NCBI GenBank assembly: GCA_003313425.1
Contig: NHZP01000168.1
Location: 1 to 16,032, forward strand
DNA length: 16,032 nucleotides
Source of the DNA: Pseudopyrenochaeta lycopersici
Taxonomy: Eukaryota; Ascomycota; Dothideomycetes; Pleosporales; Pseudopyrenochaetaceae
Direction: 5' to 3'
The position numbers and the translations under genes are program-made. Positions 1 to 10,056 of this stretch are shown here, piece after piece. How positions within the stretch are numbered: position 1 is the stretch's first letter; every line of letters begins with the position of its first letter. Below the pieces are notes generated by a model. The model had not been told where the DNA came from and did not search any database. It was given only the letters and a program-made list of their open reading frames with translations.

Positions 1-683
1 GGAGTCGAAACGTTTGGATAACGGTCACAACGAAGCTCGTTTGTTTTGATGGGCAGGCCCGAGCTCGCACCATTGAGGATCAGCTGTCTTTGTTGCAGTC
101 AATGAGGCAAGGATATTATGAAACAGATTAACGTAAGGCTTGGAACAGCTAACGAGACTAATTGCTGACGGCAATCACGTCGATGTTAGCTTGGTAGTAT
201 GAGAACAAACACAAGAATGATTTTTTGGCGAAAAATGTAGGTCAAGTGGAGTCTTTCTATGACAAGAATCTGGCTATGAGCATTAAAGTCTAGGCAGGAA
301 CGCATTAAGGTGTCGAATCATGCCAGACTTATACGATTTTGCAGCTAACGCTCCCCTCCGACTGATTTTGGGTGCCCCAGTCTTGGTCGACGGACGCCCA
401 GTTGCGTCTAAAAGGAGAGCCGCTAGACTCATTATGCTAAATGTAGTATTGCTATAGAAGGCCTTTTTAGACATCATGAGCCTCAGATCCGCAGACAGTG
501 AATACTCTTACGGCGCTCACCTCATGAGTATCCTGTGTATGAACATGTTCTCAGGTTCGGTCGACTAGCTACAGTTGTTCTCTGTGACGAAGAGCGCGAG
601 CACCATTTGTGGTCAAGGGGTGCTGTCCGGAACCCGATCTAGTTTATAATCTTACCAAAACTTTTGCAATGAATGAGATTTGT
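1..683. other. intergenic, no gene recognised
   Basis: I see no supported gene here. A 64-codon minus-strand frame at 283-477 has no recognisable motif and its composition looks like chance. The stretch lies downstream of the minus-strand 2EXR gene and would hold its 3' untranslated region. Confidence 0.6.
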
Positions 684-1289
684 CTAACCCCCGCACTGGC
701 AAGAGTTGATCTCGTTCCCATGGCTAGTCATGCATGACTCCAACCAAAGTCTCCAACCGACGTCCACACTGCCGCGCACCCTGGCTACTCTCACACCTCG
801 TATTCCCTCAAAGAGGCTAAGTACTGCTTCTGCGGCGCAGTTGCTCGCAGCTTGCCAAGCGTATATCTCTAGGTATTCGGCACCAGAGAAGGCAGAGGTG
901 CATTGGTTGAGGTCGAAGCGCGGATCAATATCTAAGCGTATTGTGATCTGCCATCGTTTGATCCTCGACAAGCCATCCGGATAAATGATATCTTTCACCG
1001 GTGGCCTGTAGTGGGGAAAAGCAGTCAACAATGATGGATGAGCATGGAATATGTGCAGTGCGTAGAGGAAATCGATTGCTTCGTCGTGTATTTTGCGACA
1101 TGTGGATAATACGGCGGGATATAGCGGAGACCTCATTAGTGTTCTTTGCTGGTCCCTTGCGATAGAGCTACTTGAGCATCGGGCGAGGTCAGCGAAGCTG
1201 AGCGCTTTGGGGCATAGAAGCTCGACATAGACACGGCTTCTGAGTTCGGGGGGCAGGCTGAAGAAACGAGAACCAAATTGTTCGTTCAT
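684..1289 (-). CDS. 2EXR / F-box-like domain protein, intact
   Basis: A single-exon protein of 201 residues starting at ATG 1289-1287. It opens with the F-box-like 2EXR signature: FFSLPPELRSRVY at residues 9-21. Next come the family's second landmark, CRKIHDEAIDFLY at residues 64-76, which leads into a hydrophobic IFHAHPSLLTAF strand, and IKRWQITI at 110-117. The C-terminal third (LFEGIRGVRVARVRGSV, about 159-175) also reads like members of this family. Such proteins are abundant in dothideomycetes; most are uncharacterised, and by analogy with F-boxes they may recruit substrates to a ubiquitin ligase, but that is inference. There is no internal stop and no intron is needed. It is the upstream-most of the intact minus-strand genes in this half. 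A second, diverged member lies at 11704-12529. Family assignment rests on recognition of motifs, not a search. Confidence 0.82.
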   Translation of the reverse strand: MNEQFGSRFFSLPPELRSRVYVELLCPKALSFADLARCSSSSIARDQQRTLMRSPLYPAVLSTCRKIHDEAIDFLYALHIFHAHPSLLTAFPHYRPPVKDIIYPDGLSRIKRWQITIRLDIDPRFDLNQCTSAFSGAEYLEIYAWQAASNCAAEAVLSLFEGIRGVRVARVRGSVDVGWRLWLESCMTSHGNEINSCQCGG

Positions 1290-2919
1290 ATCTGCGCGGC
1301 GGCATAGACGTTAGCGTGTTGTTCGCTTCGCAGGAGGGTCGCGACTCACTTATTCGGCGAATTGCCTGCGCTTATTACTCAGCCTCATTTGAGCATGCAA
1401 ATTGAGTTCGATCGCAACAGTGGAGCGGAGAATAGACGTCGCTGGCGAAAGTTGCCAGGATAGAAATCTTCAAGTTGCGGAATTTTTACGAATTAATTGT
1501 GAAGATCGTGCGTTCTGTACTAGGGAATCGAGCTGATCATGCAGAAATCTGATGGCTCTCCGTTAATGTTACTATGTTAAAATATTCTCTCTACACCTCC
1601 TGCCACTATGCTGCGAACCGCTGCTACACGATTAGTGCTACTCAACACATACACACATGTCGATGCTTGTGATTGAGCTGCCGAGGTCAGTAACTGAAGA
1701 AGCACAACATGATGTAAGTGTATTGATCGTTACACCGGCTTGTCTTGTCTCCAGCAACCCAGCCTGGCTTATCTGCGAAACACCTTACGACACGATCTCT
1801 AATGATGATCACACCGACAAGCTCGCGAGGTTACGTAGTTGGAGAGCTGGTAACATTTTGGTGGGACGTAGCAGAATGAACTGGCACTACATGGCGATGC
1901 ACCTTGATTGTGGCTGACAGTATGAGAACACGCTCAAGCGTAAGCGCTATAGGTGCAAATCCAACATCAAGCGAAACTACGGTATCATGCTTACTTTCTG
2001 CTAACGCCTCCCTACCCTTTCTTATGCTTGTTTATCTGATTACTATGGAATGGTATTCCACACAGTTGGTGTTCCACCATGGTGGGTTTCCATCCAAATC
2101 CCAATATGAGTAGCGAAGATGCATAAGCAGACTCAATAGTTAGCCTGATGTGCGACCGCTATGGTACCATGAGGGCACATGACATCTTTATTGCAAGCAG
2201 AGGTATTCCATCAAACTCCTTAAGCCTAAATTCCAGCGAACGTCTAGGTTACATCTGCAAACTTATCCAGCCTGCCTCCATCTAGTCGTTGTATAAGTCG
2301 CTTGTTCCTATAAATGTGGAGCCAGAAAGTATCAGTCTTCACAACTATTGATCGATGCTATCTGAGTCCCAATCAAGTGCACTTTCTATGGCTCCGGTGG
2401 TGGCAGCTTTTGGGGGTTCTGGTGTTGCAGTTTGTTACATATGCTTTGGTTCCTGCAGCTGAGAGTTGTGTAACCAGACCAGGTGATTCTCCGATCAAAA
2501 CAAGAATGTGCCTTCTTCAGAGACTGTTGTGTCCGGTAATAATATGACTCGGATCAGTGTCAAGATTGTATGCAAGTGCGGATATCAAAGATAATGGAAG
2601 CTCAGGTGCATGTCTATTCTCCTCGTTCCGGACGTGCATTCGTGGAACGCACAGTGCTGACTCTTGGGAAACCACAACGGTAGCAACGCAGGGCTGCATC
2701 ATATTGTTCAAGGAGAAGTTTGATTCTTAGAAGTCAGGAGCTTTCCAAGTGAAGAGTCCTACATTTCCAACATATCTGAATCAGACATGTAAATGTATTT
2801 CGACATGACCCCTGCAAACGTATGAAAATAACCAATCTTCCCTAGTCGCTTCCTGCAGCCCTTCCGATCTGCTCGCGGGCTAATTCTTCTCTGATGATAG
2901 ACACAAATAAATGGCATTT
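1290..2919. other. intergenic, about 1.6 kb, no gene recognised
   Basis: This holds the promoter side of the 2EXR gene and the 3' side of the glutathione S-transferase gene. Several open frames of 60-90 codons occur on both strands (for example 1657-1917 plus and 2314-2547 plus), but none has a recognisable motif. I see no RNA gene or repeat. Confidence 0.55.
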
Positions 2920-3871
2920 TTAAAGAAGAGCTCTTTTACCCCCGTATTCAAGCCTAGGAAGCTCTAAATGGTCGCATACTTGACCCATGGATTGTATGCC
3001 CCAGAATGATTCCTTGTGTCCATCCGTGCTAGTCGCTATAGTAATGTAAGCTGCTGTCGTAAGATTGACCAAAAGTGCGGGAAGATGTTAGTGATTGTGA
3101 TGGATACTCACCAATCATCCAAGGCAATCCAAAGGCGCCCTCTTCGAAGGCCGAAGAGGTAGCCTGCATCAGCTTGTCCTTCACCTCATCACTATTGCTG
3201 GTGCTTATGATCTTTTCTGCCCTTTTGTCTGACCCTACTAAGGCAGTCATAATGGTGTGCAGCTGTTCTGGTGCGGCAGGATAGATATGGTGGTTCCAGA
3301 AGTTTAGGTACAAGAGACTGATAGCACTAGGAAGTACATCAGGATATAAAATGGAAATAGCGGTTAACGCTCGTTGCATCTATGTCAGTTAGTATTTGTT
3401 GAGCGTTGGGCACGGGAGCGTACAGGACCGGTGTTCACCGGAAAACGTGAGGGTAAATCAGGCGATATGGGAATGTGTAGTAGCTTGGCCCATCGAAAGT
3501 GTTCCTTTTTGAGCCAGTCACTTTTATCTGAGCCCGTTAGAGAAGTTGATGGATGCAGCGTTATGAGTCAACGGATTGAAGTGTGCCTGCCTTGATCACC
3601 ACGCGGAAAAGGCTTACTCACTCTTGATCTGCAATGGTGGCTTGTTGTTGCACATCTTCAGAAGCTCGCCAAGCAAGATGGGCGTATACGTAATGTCGCA
3701 TCGCTTGAAGGCGGGAGTGTTCTGTCCCAGTCAGACTGTAATAGAGATCCGGCTACGATGTGAGGACAATAAGTCCACGACTCTTGCTGTACTTACTCGG
3801 AGGAGATGGAACGCCATGTAGCAGAAAGGACTCCCGATATCGACGAACAGGGTGATCTTAGGATTGGCCAT
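2920..3871 (-). CDS. kappa-class glutathione S-transferase (DsbA-like fold), five exons
   Basis: Spliced on the minus strand as complement(join(2920..3035,3112..3379,3424..3527,3622..3721,3797..3871)), giving 220 residues, close to the usual length of about 225. All joins keep frame. Donors are GTAAGT, GTGAGT, GTACGC and GTGAGT; acceptors end in AG, and branch-point-like CTGAC or CTAAC precedes them. Exon 1 gives the thioredoxin-like strand ITLFVDIGSPFCYMAFHLL, with Ser14 at the position of the catalytic serine of GST kappa. Exons 2-3 give TYTPILLGELLKMCNNKPP, IKNKSDWL and FRWAKLLHIP. Exon 4 starts MQRALTAIS and ends in the cis-proline loop GLPW (177-180). Exon 5 gives ESFWGIQSMGQVCDHLEL. The family conjugates glutathione to electrophiles; relatives include bacterial 2-hydroxychromene-2-carboxylate isomerases. 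The C-terminus (ALL) is not a canonical peroxisomal signal. The 44-nt intron (3380-3423) is the least certain join. Confidence 0.88.
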
Positions 3872-4558
3872 AGCACAGAGACTGCTCTTGAACAGTAGAA
3901 AGTGAAAGAGAGTACGGCCCCTCCACTGCGTATATGAAGGTATGATGCCCTTCCAATGGTAAGCGCAAGCATGACCAGCATATATATGTGGATATATATG
4001 AATAAATTATATGCGTCATAGACATGGTATCATCACTTATCGACGGAGTGCTTTGCTTCAGACGAAATACAAAGCCATCTAATTCATTGATCATTCAAGG
4101 ACTTAGCGTTGACTGGATTTGGCGCGAGCAGGAGCCGATATATTCTAGCTGTGCCACGAATGTAGACAGTCTAAGAAGATTCGAGATTCTGGAGCGTATC
4201 TCGAAGACCATGTCGGCTTCAATTGATCAACCGCTATAATTTTAACGCATTATTTCGTTTTGGATCCTTCGAAGCATAAATAAAAGCCACTAACAGCAAT
4301 TTTCTTTAGTGGGAACCGTACGCCGCCTGAACCTCTAATAGTGCACTGTACGGAGAAGCTTAGACTGACGGTCATAGGCTCGGCTCGCGAAGGTGTTGAC
4401 AGGACTGCTTACGCTGGCGTATTCTGCGTTAGTCAGTTATGCTATCCTTAACGTGTTCAATTACCACATCGGCCACACCCACTAAAGCGAATGCAGCTAA
4501 ACGACAATTACTCAGCGACCGCACAGTGGGTCGATATAACATTTTATGATAAGCTGCT
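3872..4558. other. intergenic, upstream of the GST gene
   Basis: This should contain the promoter of the minus-strand glutathione S-transferase gene near 3880-4100. An alternating AT stretch lies at 3979-4012. A 71-codon plus-strand frame at 4024-4239 has no recognisable feature. I see nothing else that I can support. Confidence 0.5.
3980..4000. repeat. AT microrepeat, two ATATATATG units
   Basis: ATATATATG occurs at 3980-3988 and again at 3992-4000, inside a wider alternating AT tract that runs to about 4012. It lies about 110-130 nt upstream of the GST start codon. It may be a simple-sequence tract or a TATA-rich promoter element; there is no further evidence. Confidence 0.5.
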
Positions 4559-5136
4559 TTATTGCTGTCTACATTGAGTTCTATTATGTCCGGGTATGTA
4601 ACACTTACCACACGTCGGAGGTGCTCGCAGGCATGAGCGAGCAGCCTCACTGTTATTACCCGCTTGGACAGCTATATTAGCTACAGGCAACTAACTTACG
4701 ACCTTGTTCAGCCCGTAGTACGCCATCTGTAGCAATATAGTTGTCAGATTACACAAGTGCTGTAAGGCCTGTTAGATATAAAAGATAAACTCAGAAGTAC
4801 CGCACAGGATGAAAAAGGATCGATACTACGATCTTCGGAACCTCCGGAAGCACCGCAGCCATAGAAAGGAGGCGAGACAACACACAATCAATCCATCACG
4901 GGTCATCATCAAAAATTTCATCAAAGGTCAAGCCAAATAGTCCTTGAAGCTGACAATAGTATTTACCCTTGTCCTTCCTGTCTACGGTGATGGTTAAGAG
5001 CCCGTAGCTTAGTAGCCTTATTTGCGGAGATTGTTGCTAAGCTTGCAGCTAATTGACATCCTTTGACAAACTGGGCGACAACTATGGTACTAGCGCTTCT
5101 TAAATACCGACGAATAACGAGAAAGACGCTGACACG
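4559..5136 (-). mobile_element. decayed C-terminal remnant of a pogo/Fot1-like transposase
   Basis: Three minus-strand fragments appear in the order expected for the tail of fungal pogo-type DDE transposases. First, the frame 5136 to 4963 contains AQFVKGCQLAASLATISANK followed by TKLRALNHHRR, resembling the helical LRxAN region. Second, a neighbouring frame ending at the TGA 4898-4896 gives YYCQLQGLFGLTFDEIF, resembling the GxLTxEE box. Third, the frame 4690 to 4559 ends RAPPTCGKCYIPGHNRTQC, a perfect CX2CX4HX4C zinc knuckle (4571-4612). The frames are separated by stops and frame changes, and the catalytic DDE region is not visible upstream. The intact cupredoxin gene begins only about 650 bp away. 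I therefore read this as a 5'-truncated, inactive relic. The zinc knuckle is seen directly; the family call is inference. No terminal inverted repeat or target duplication was found. Confidence 0.48.
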
Positions 5137-5791
5137 TCAGTTTTCAGTATCCATCGAAACACGAATGAGCTATACGTTCAGATACAGCCCAAGACAGGCA
5201 TACAGTAGGGCATCGTAGCACGCGGAGAGACTATCAGGCATAATGCAGCCAAGTAAGCTCTCACCACGTATAGGCCTTCGCTTTGAAGTCCATAGTCCGT
5301 AGATACTGCTAGCTCAGCTTGAATCCCGAGAAAAATCCCAGTTCGACGCCCAATTCGCCAACGGTTTCACGACTTCTCACTTTGCAGAAATGAGTAATTA
5401 TCGCTAGGCCAGTCATGTTCATATTAGTGCCATGGAGTCGACAGATGAATTGCACCTACACTTCGTGATAATGCTGGGAACAGGAGGGCCATCAATCTTG
5501 CTGCTAACCTGGCGGGCACATACATGCTGCAAAGAATGTATTAGGTCTCCAAAGCGTTATCTATTCAATGCCTGGTACCGCTGGGTTTCATGCTCCCATG
5601 ATCTTTGTCGCCATACGGAATATGAGGCAAAAGGCACTCAATCAGTTTCCGGTCTTAGTGAAAAGCTACCACGCTTGTCTTCAAGTTCCGCAAGTGGACT
5701 TATTGTCGGAACTAGCGGTGAAACTACTTGTGTTTGTACCCTGCCTGTGCATCAGCATGTGTTCCAGATATGACTCCTTAGATAGTGAGAC
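5137..5791. other. intergenic between transposase relic and cupredoxin gene
   Basis: Two overlapping plus-strand open frames (5432-5773 and 5568-5813) lack recognisable motifs. The minus strand, where the missing 5' part of the transposase relic would lie, is full of stops and shows no DDE motif. The 3' untranslated region of the cupredoxin gene should start just below 5792. Confidence 0.45.
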
Positions 5792-6803
5792 TTACTGTGG
5801 CTGTTCGTTGTGAGGAATCTGATGAATATACTCTTGATACGGGTAGACATATGGCGATATGATGGTAGACGACGGCGAGAACGGAGGTGGAATCTCACAG
5901 ACACCAGGACTGATGAGGTGTGCGCCGGCTGGGTTGGATGGTGGCGTCAGGAGTGCCGCTCTATGCCCGATCCTGGTCCTGCGTGCCACATGAAAGAGAG
6001 CTGCGGCGCAAAGCGCAATAAAAGCAATTCCACCAAAAACAATCCCGACAATTGCGGCACTGGAGAGCTTTGGAGAGTGATGGTTGCTCGCCGTCGAGGT
6101 TTCTTGCGAGCTAGCAGTAGGTGCGGCCACGAGTGTCGAGGAAGCTTCTTTGGGAACGGGTTCGCCGGGTGCTACCTGGAAGTCTGCCCTTGCTGCTGCA
6201 AGGATCTGCGCATCGAGGGTCTGGGTGCTGCTAGGATTGATAGCGCCGACCATCTGCTTTCCCATGCACGAATTTGGAGCGGCACAATAGTAGAAGATAG
6301 GCTCTGTGCTGTTGATGGTCAGATTCCAGTGAGTGATCTAGCACGATCAGCCGGCATGTCTCAACACTATGAAGGAATGAAGGGATGCAGTCACACACAT
6401 CGCTTGTAGTCTCAACCCATTGAGTCTCTGACCAGAATCCCGTCTTATCCTTTCCAGTGTATTCATAAGGCACGCATGCGCTTCCATACTCCGCTCGGGC
6501 GACTGAGTGGTCCGGAGGATAGAACTCAAATGTAATAATGTCGCCGACAGAGACGTTGGTCAATTCCGCAGGCTCGAATTGGAAGCCGCCCGCTCCTGCT
6601 TTGACAAGATGCACGCGAGGCTCGCTCACACCGGTCGCCGTGCTGCTTGCCCCGATCACGGGCGATGCTGTGCTTGCGCTTTGAGAGGTAACTGGGGTCG
6701 ACGATGTTACACTAGCTACCTCGTTCGTCGTGGTTTGCGCGGAGCTGAGAGCTAGGAGAGCGCTTGCCGCCAAAGCCAGCGTCGAAACCCACCAAGTAGT
6801 CAT
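5792..6803 (-). CDS. serine-rich extracellular cupredoxin with a single membrane anchor, two exons
   Basis: Spliced as complement(join(5792..6337,6399..6803)), 316 residues. The 61-nt intron (6338-6398) has donor GTGTGT, acceptor CTAG and a CTGAT branch-point-like site, and the join keeps frame. Residues 1-22 form a signal peptide ending in ALSSA. Residues 23-60 are a Ser/Thr-rich linker. Residues about 62-170 form a cupredoxin domain: VHLVKAG, FQFEPAELTNVSVGDII, EFYPPDHSV (His99), GFWSETQWV, then WNLTINSTEPIFYYC (Cys153) and GKQMVGAINP. Possible N-glycosylation sites are Asn83, Asn140 and Asn144. A second low-complexity stretch leads to a membrane segment at about 229-251 (AIVGIVFGGIAFIALCAAAL), then basic residues ARRTR and a Pro/Tyr-rich tail. 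The protein is probably cell-surface. As in related fungal proteins, the second His of a classic blue-copper site appears to be absent, so copper binding is uncertain. Confidence 0.9.
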
Positions 6804-8882
6804 TGTGCCGGGGATGTTCGTGATGCCTGAAGAAGTAGCGATCTATCCCTTGGATTCAATACCGAACTGTTCGACGTTCTGTGTCGGGCAGAGCCGTTCT
6901 AAAGGCAGGTAAGGAGCAGTAAAGCAGAAAGATGGTTGTTGCGATATGGCGCATAACTACTCCCTTGTGATGATCATCTCACTATTCACGTCGTCTGTTC
7001 GCCTGCGCCGGTTGAGCACGTCGAAACTCTGTTGAGCCACTACTGTGCGGGGTGAACCACTGCTCAACTAAATGCTTTACCGGCTTACTATTGGCACTGC
7101 GTCGAGCATAGAGCTTTCTCAGACTGGACACATCAGCTCGCCGTGCTTCTGACGCTAACTTTGCAGCAGTTGCGGCGTGAAAGCATCCAGCTACAAGGCT
7201 AATGTCTTGTTCATGGAACTGTTGGCGTCAAAACAACTACAATCATGGCAGAATCTGGAATGTTGGCTCACACATACAGCGTAACACCGCTACGCGGCCG
7301 GTTACCGGCTTAGGTACGCATCCTACGCACCTGGGTCAGCGGATCTCCTGCCTGTCACTTAGACTGTCAATTGTTTCGATAGCGACGCTAAAAGAATCGG
7401 CGTCCAGAGTAATACGCTGAAGTATGACGCTGGAGTATCAGCATACGTTATACAACAACCGCCTGATGATATCGCGATCTGCCATGCCTGACGGTTACCT
7501 CGGATAAGCAAACATCGTATCCTCGTCCATGGCTAGATTACTAGACGTGGTCGCAAAGTTGATATGATAGTTCAGCACGTAAGCACGATGCAAGCAGAAT
7601 ACTGCTGTATAGCTTACATTATGCTGTGCTGCATTAGAATTGCACCACCCCACCTCTCATTACATTTACACAGCATACAGAAATCATACAGTACGACCGC
7701 TTCCTGCTTACAGACATTCGATCATGCAATCACTTTTGAGCTCTCTACCAGGTCATGCCAATCCAATACTCGGTCAGCACATGAGCACTAGTATGGCACA
7801 GGTCAACTGTTACGACATCGGATAAGCGAATCGTTTTCATCACGCGCGCATCGTGATTGGCGCTCCTAAGGTCCTTTGCAGTCCTCAGAGAACAACCTCG
7901 TCCAGCAGCTATGATATACGCGCCAGAACTCGAAGATCATGCGCATTTTTGGTGCTGTATACGCTTCGTTACCTTGCGCCCAGGCCTGTGCCATGGACAG
8001 ACGTAGTTGACGGCTTGCCCAGCCCATTCATGTCCTGGAAGAAATAGACACCTTTGCCGTTTCCTTTGGCTTCGCGACTAGGTTCAACCCACTAACACGT
8101 GCGGGAAACTGACCATAGAGCTTGAAGAAACCCTAAAGCACCATGCCTCGTGTCAGATCTGTAGTGCTTTCCCATGATAGGCGCTTTCGTTCTTCAAACG
8201 ATCGAGCGAGAACTTTACGAGGCTTCGGGGGATGAATTACACCCCAAAAATTACCCCAGCGTCAGCAATCTGTAGAAAACAATTCGTAGTCTCATCCATG
8301 GAAATGAGCGCGATGAGCAGATTGCCGCAAAAGTTTCACTGAGCTCGTTCGCTTAACGTTATCTTTCTGCAGATGGGCTAAGCGCGATCGAAGCCCAATC
8401 AGGACTAACTGCCCGCCCGGAACCCAATGACTTGGTTCATGCTGACATTGGCTCTACATCACTAGGTCACCAGCCGCTGCACACCCGCGGATTTTGCTGT
8501 TGATGAGGCTACTCATCAGCAAACTTTCCCTGCGCCAAATGTGCGATAAGCTCTGCAAAATGTTCGTCCAAGTCTTTCCTCCAGAGTGGTCAGCGAGCAT
8601 GATCTTCAGTATTCTAAACGACTGGCATTGAGCCCTGCCATAGCTCCAATTAACACCACTGGAGAAGGAAATGCGCCAGATGAGGTGATGACAAGGACTA
8701 CTCCTCGCTATCCAAGACTGAAGATGATTCGTTGTTGTCTTCATATAAGGGCGAATATAATCACTTGGCCTCTAACGGCTTCCTTCGCCTGTTGTAGGCA
8801 TTTATATGAAGTCTCTTCCTTGTCCACTTGTGTGCATCGAACACCATTCACAGCCTTTTGAACGTCGATACCAGCTGTCAGA
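6804..8882. other. intergenic, about 2.1 kb, divergent promoter region
   Basis: This separates the minus-strand cupredoxin gene from the plus-strand HMG-CoA reductase-like gene, so both promoters should lie here. Small open frames exist on both strands, but none carries a motif I recognise. Just before 8883, codons 8865-8882 read TSIPAVR in frame with the reductase and match the usual A-V-R-x-R register of its N-terminal helix. This suggests the coding sequence originally began further upstream than the first ATG. An in-frame TGA at 8862-8864 blocks direct extension. Confidence 0.5.
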
Positions 8883-10056
8883 ATGCGCGATGCGGTGCAG
8901 CGTACGGACAAGTTCCACTCGCTTCTCGACCGCATTCCGCACATCCAAGCCCTCAAAGGCGAGCATGATAAAGTCAACATCGAGAACTTCGTCGGCTACG
9001 CAAAAGTCCCGGTAGGGCTAGCAGGCCCCTTGCGAATCCAAGGCTCCGAGAACACCGACGACGAGTTTTTCGCTCCATTAGCGACTGTCGAGCCCACGCT
9101 AGTCGCGAGCTGCTCCCGCGGAAGCAAGGCACTCCATCAATGCGGCGGTGTCCACTTCAGGGTGCTCGGTGAAGGCATGTCCCGGGCCCCTGTCTTCATG
9201 TTCGCCGACACCGCGGACGCCGTTGCGTTTGCAGAGCTGCTGCCCCGTCCTGCACGAACAGTTCGCGCGCGAGGCTGAAAGCACGAGTCGCCACGCTCAC
9301 CTTCAGAAGCTGACACCACACATCATCGGGTCCAGCGTCCATGTACACTTCAGCTACGCTTGTGGAGATGCCGCGGGGCAGAACATGGTCACCATCGCTA
9401 CCCAGCGAGTCTGCGATAGCTTCATCGCATCGGCCACAGCACGAGAGCTACGGGTCCGGGACATCATCATCGAGGGTCAGATGGCGTCAGATAAGAAGCC
9501 TTCTTGGGGCAATGTGAAAGAGCCTCGAGGAGTGCAGGTTATCGTCTGGGGCAGGCTGAACGACGCTGTCTGCCAAGAAGTCCTCGGGTGTACGACCGAA
9601 CGGCTGTATCAGGCGATACTTATCCTGAAGGAGGGTGGCATCCGCAACGGGCAGTTCGGCTGTAACATCAACGCTGCCAACATCATAGCAGCCATGTTCA
9701 TAAGCTGCGGTCAGGACGCCGCAAGTGTGGCGGAGGGTTGCTGGAGCCACCTGACACCCGAGTATGACTGGACAACGAAAGAGCTGAGGCTGACTATGTT
9801 CTTTCCATCGCTACCCGTTGCAGTTGTGGGGGGAGGGACGTTCTACGCGACGCAGCAAGAGTCTCTCCGGCTACTCGGATGCCAGGGGTTGGGGGGAAAG
9901 AGGCGTTTCGCTGGGCTCGTTGGAGCGTTTGCGCTTGCATTAGACATGAGTACCATTGCTGCCATTGCCAACAATACCTTTGCTAAAAGCCACGCAGCCC
10001 TTGCGAGAGGAAAAGGTCAGACTCGGGATCTCGTCTCCTCAAACTCTAAGCTGTGA
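8883..10056 (+). pseudogene. HMG-CoA reductase-like gene (soluble catalytic domain), frame-broken
   Basis: The HMG-CoA reductase catalytic domain is read in two frames: 8883-9245 and 9247-10056. The frames meet at a C4 run (9243-9246), where one surplus base shifts the frame; dropping it makes the family alignment continuous (AFAELLP then VLHEQFAREAESTSR). Motifs seen are the dimerisation segment ENFVGYAKVPVGLAGPL (from 8982), catalytic Glu in TVEPTLVAS (9090-9092), cofactor motif GDAAGQN (9364-9384), catalytic Lys in SDKKP (9493-9495), catalytic Asp in GQD (9715-9717), VVGGGT (9826 on) and catalytic His in KSHAAL (9991-9993). The family reduces HMG-CoA to mevalonate with NADPH. There is no sterol-sensing membrane domain. 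The motifs differ from the sterol-pathway enzyme (TVEPTL for TTEGCL, GDAAGQN for DAMGMN), so this is a diverged fungal paralogue. The N-terminal helical domain is missing or hidden. Either a recent pseudogene or a one-base assembly error. Confidence 0.85.

Noticed and set aside
1657..1802. ATG with a GTAAGT..CTCCAG intron-like segment (1714-1754)
   Set aside because: Splicing gives only 34 codons with no recognisable product, and the 41-nt intron has no clear branch point.
5432..5813. Two overlapping plus-strand open frames next to the cupredoxin gene
   Set aside because: Neither has a motif, and joining them gives no recognisable protein.
7866..8261. Minus-strand stretch of about 130 codons with only two stops
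   Set aside because: It looked like a decayed gene, but this few stops is expected somewhere in a window this size, and no segment resembles a family I know.
8454..8744. Minus-strand open frames just upstream of the reductase
   Set aside because: Some segments look protein-like (for example LDEHFAELIAHLAQGKF), but they sit in different frames with stops and match nothing I can name.
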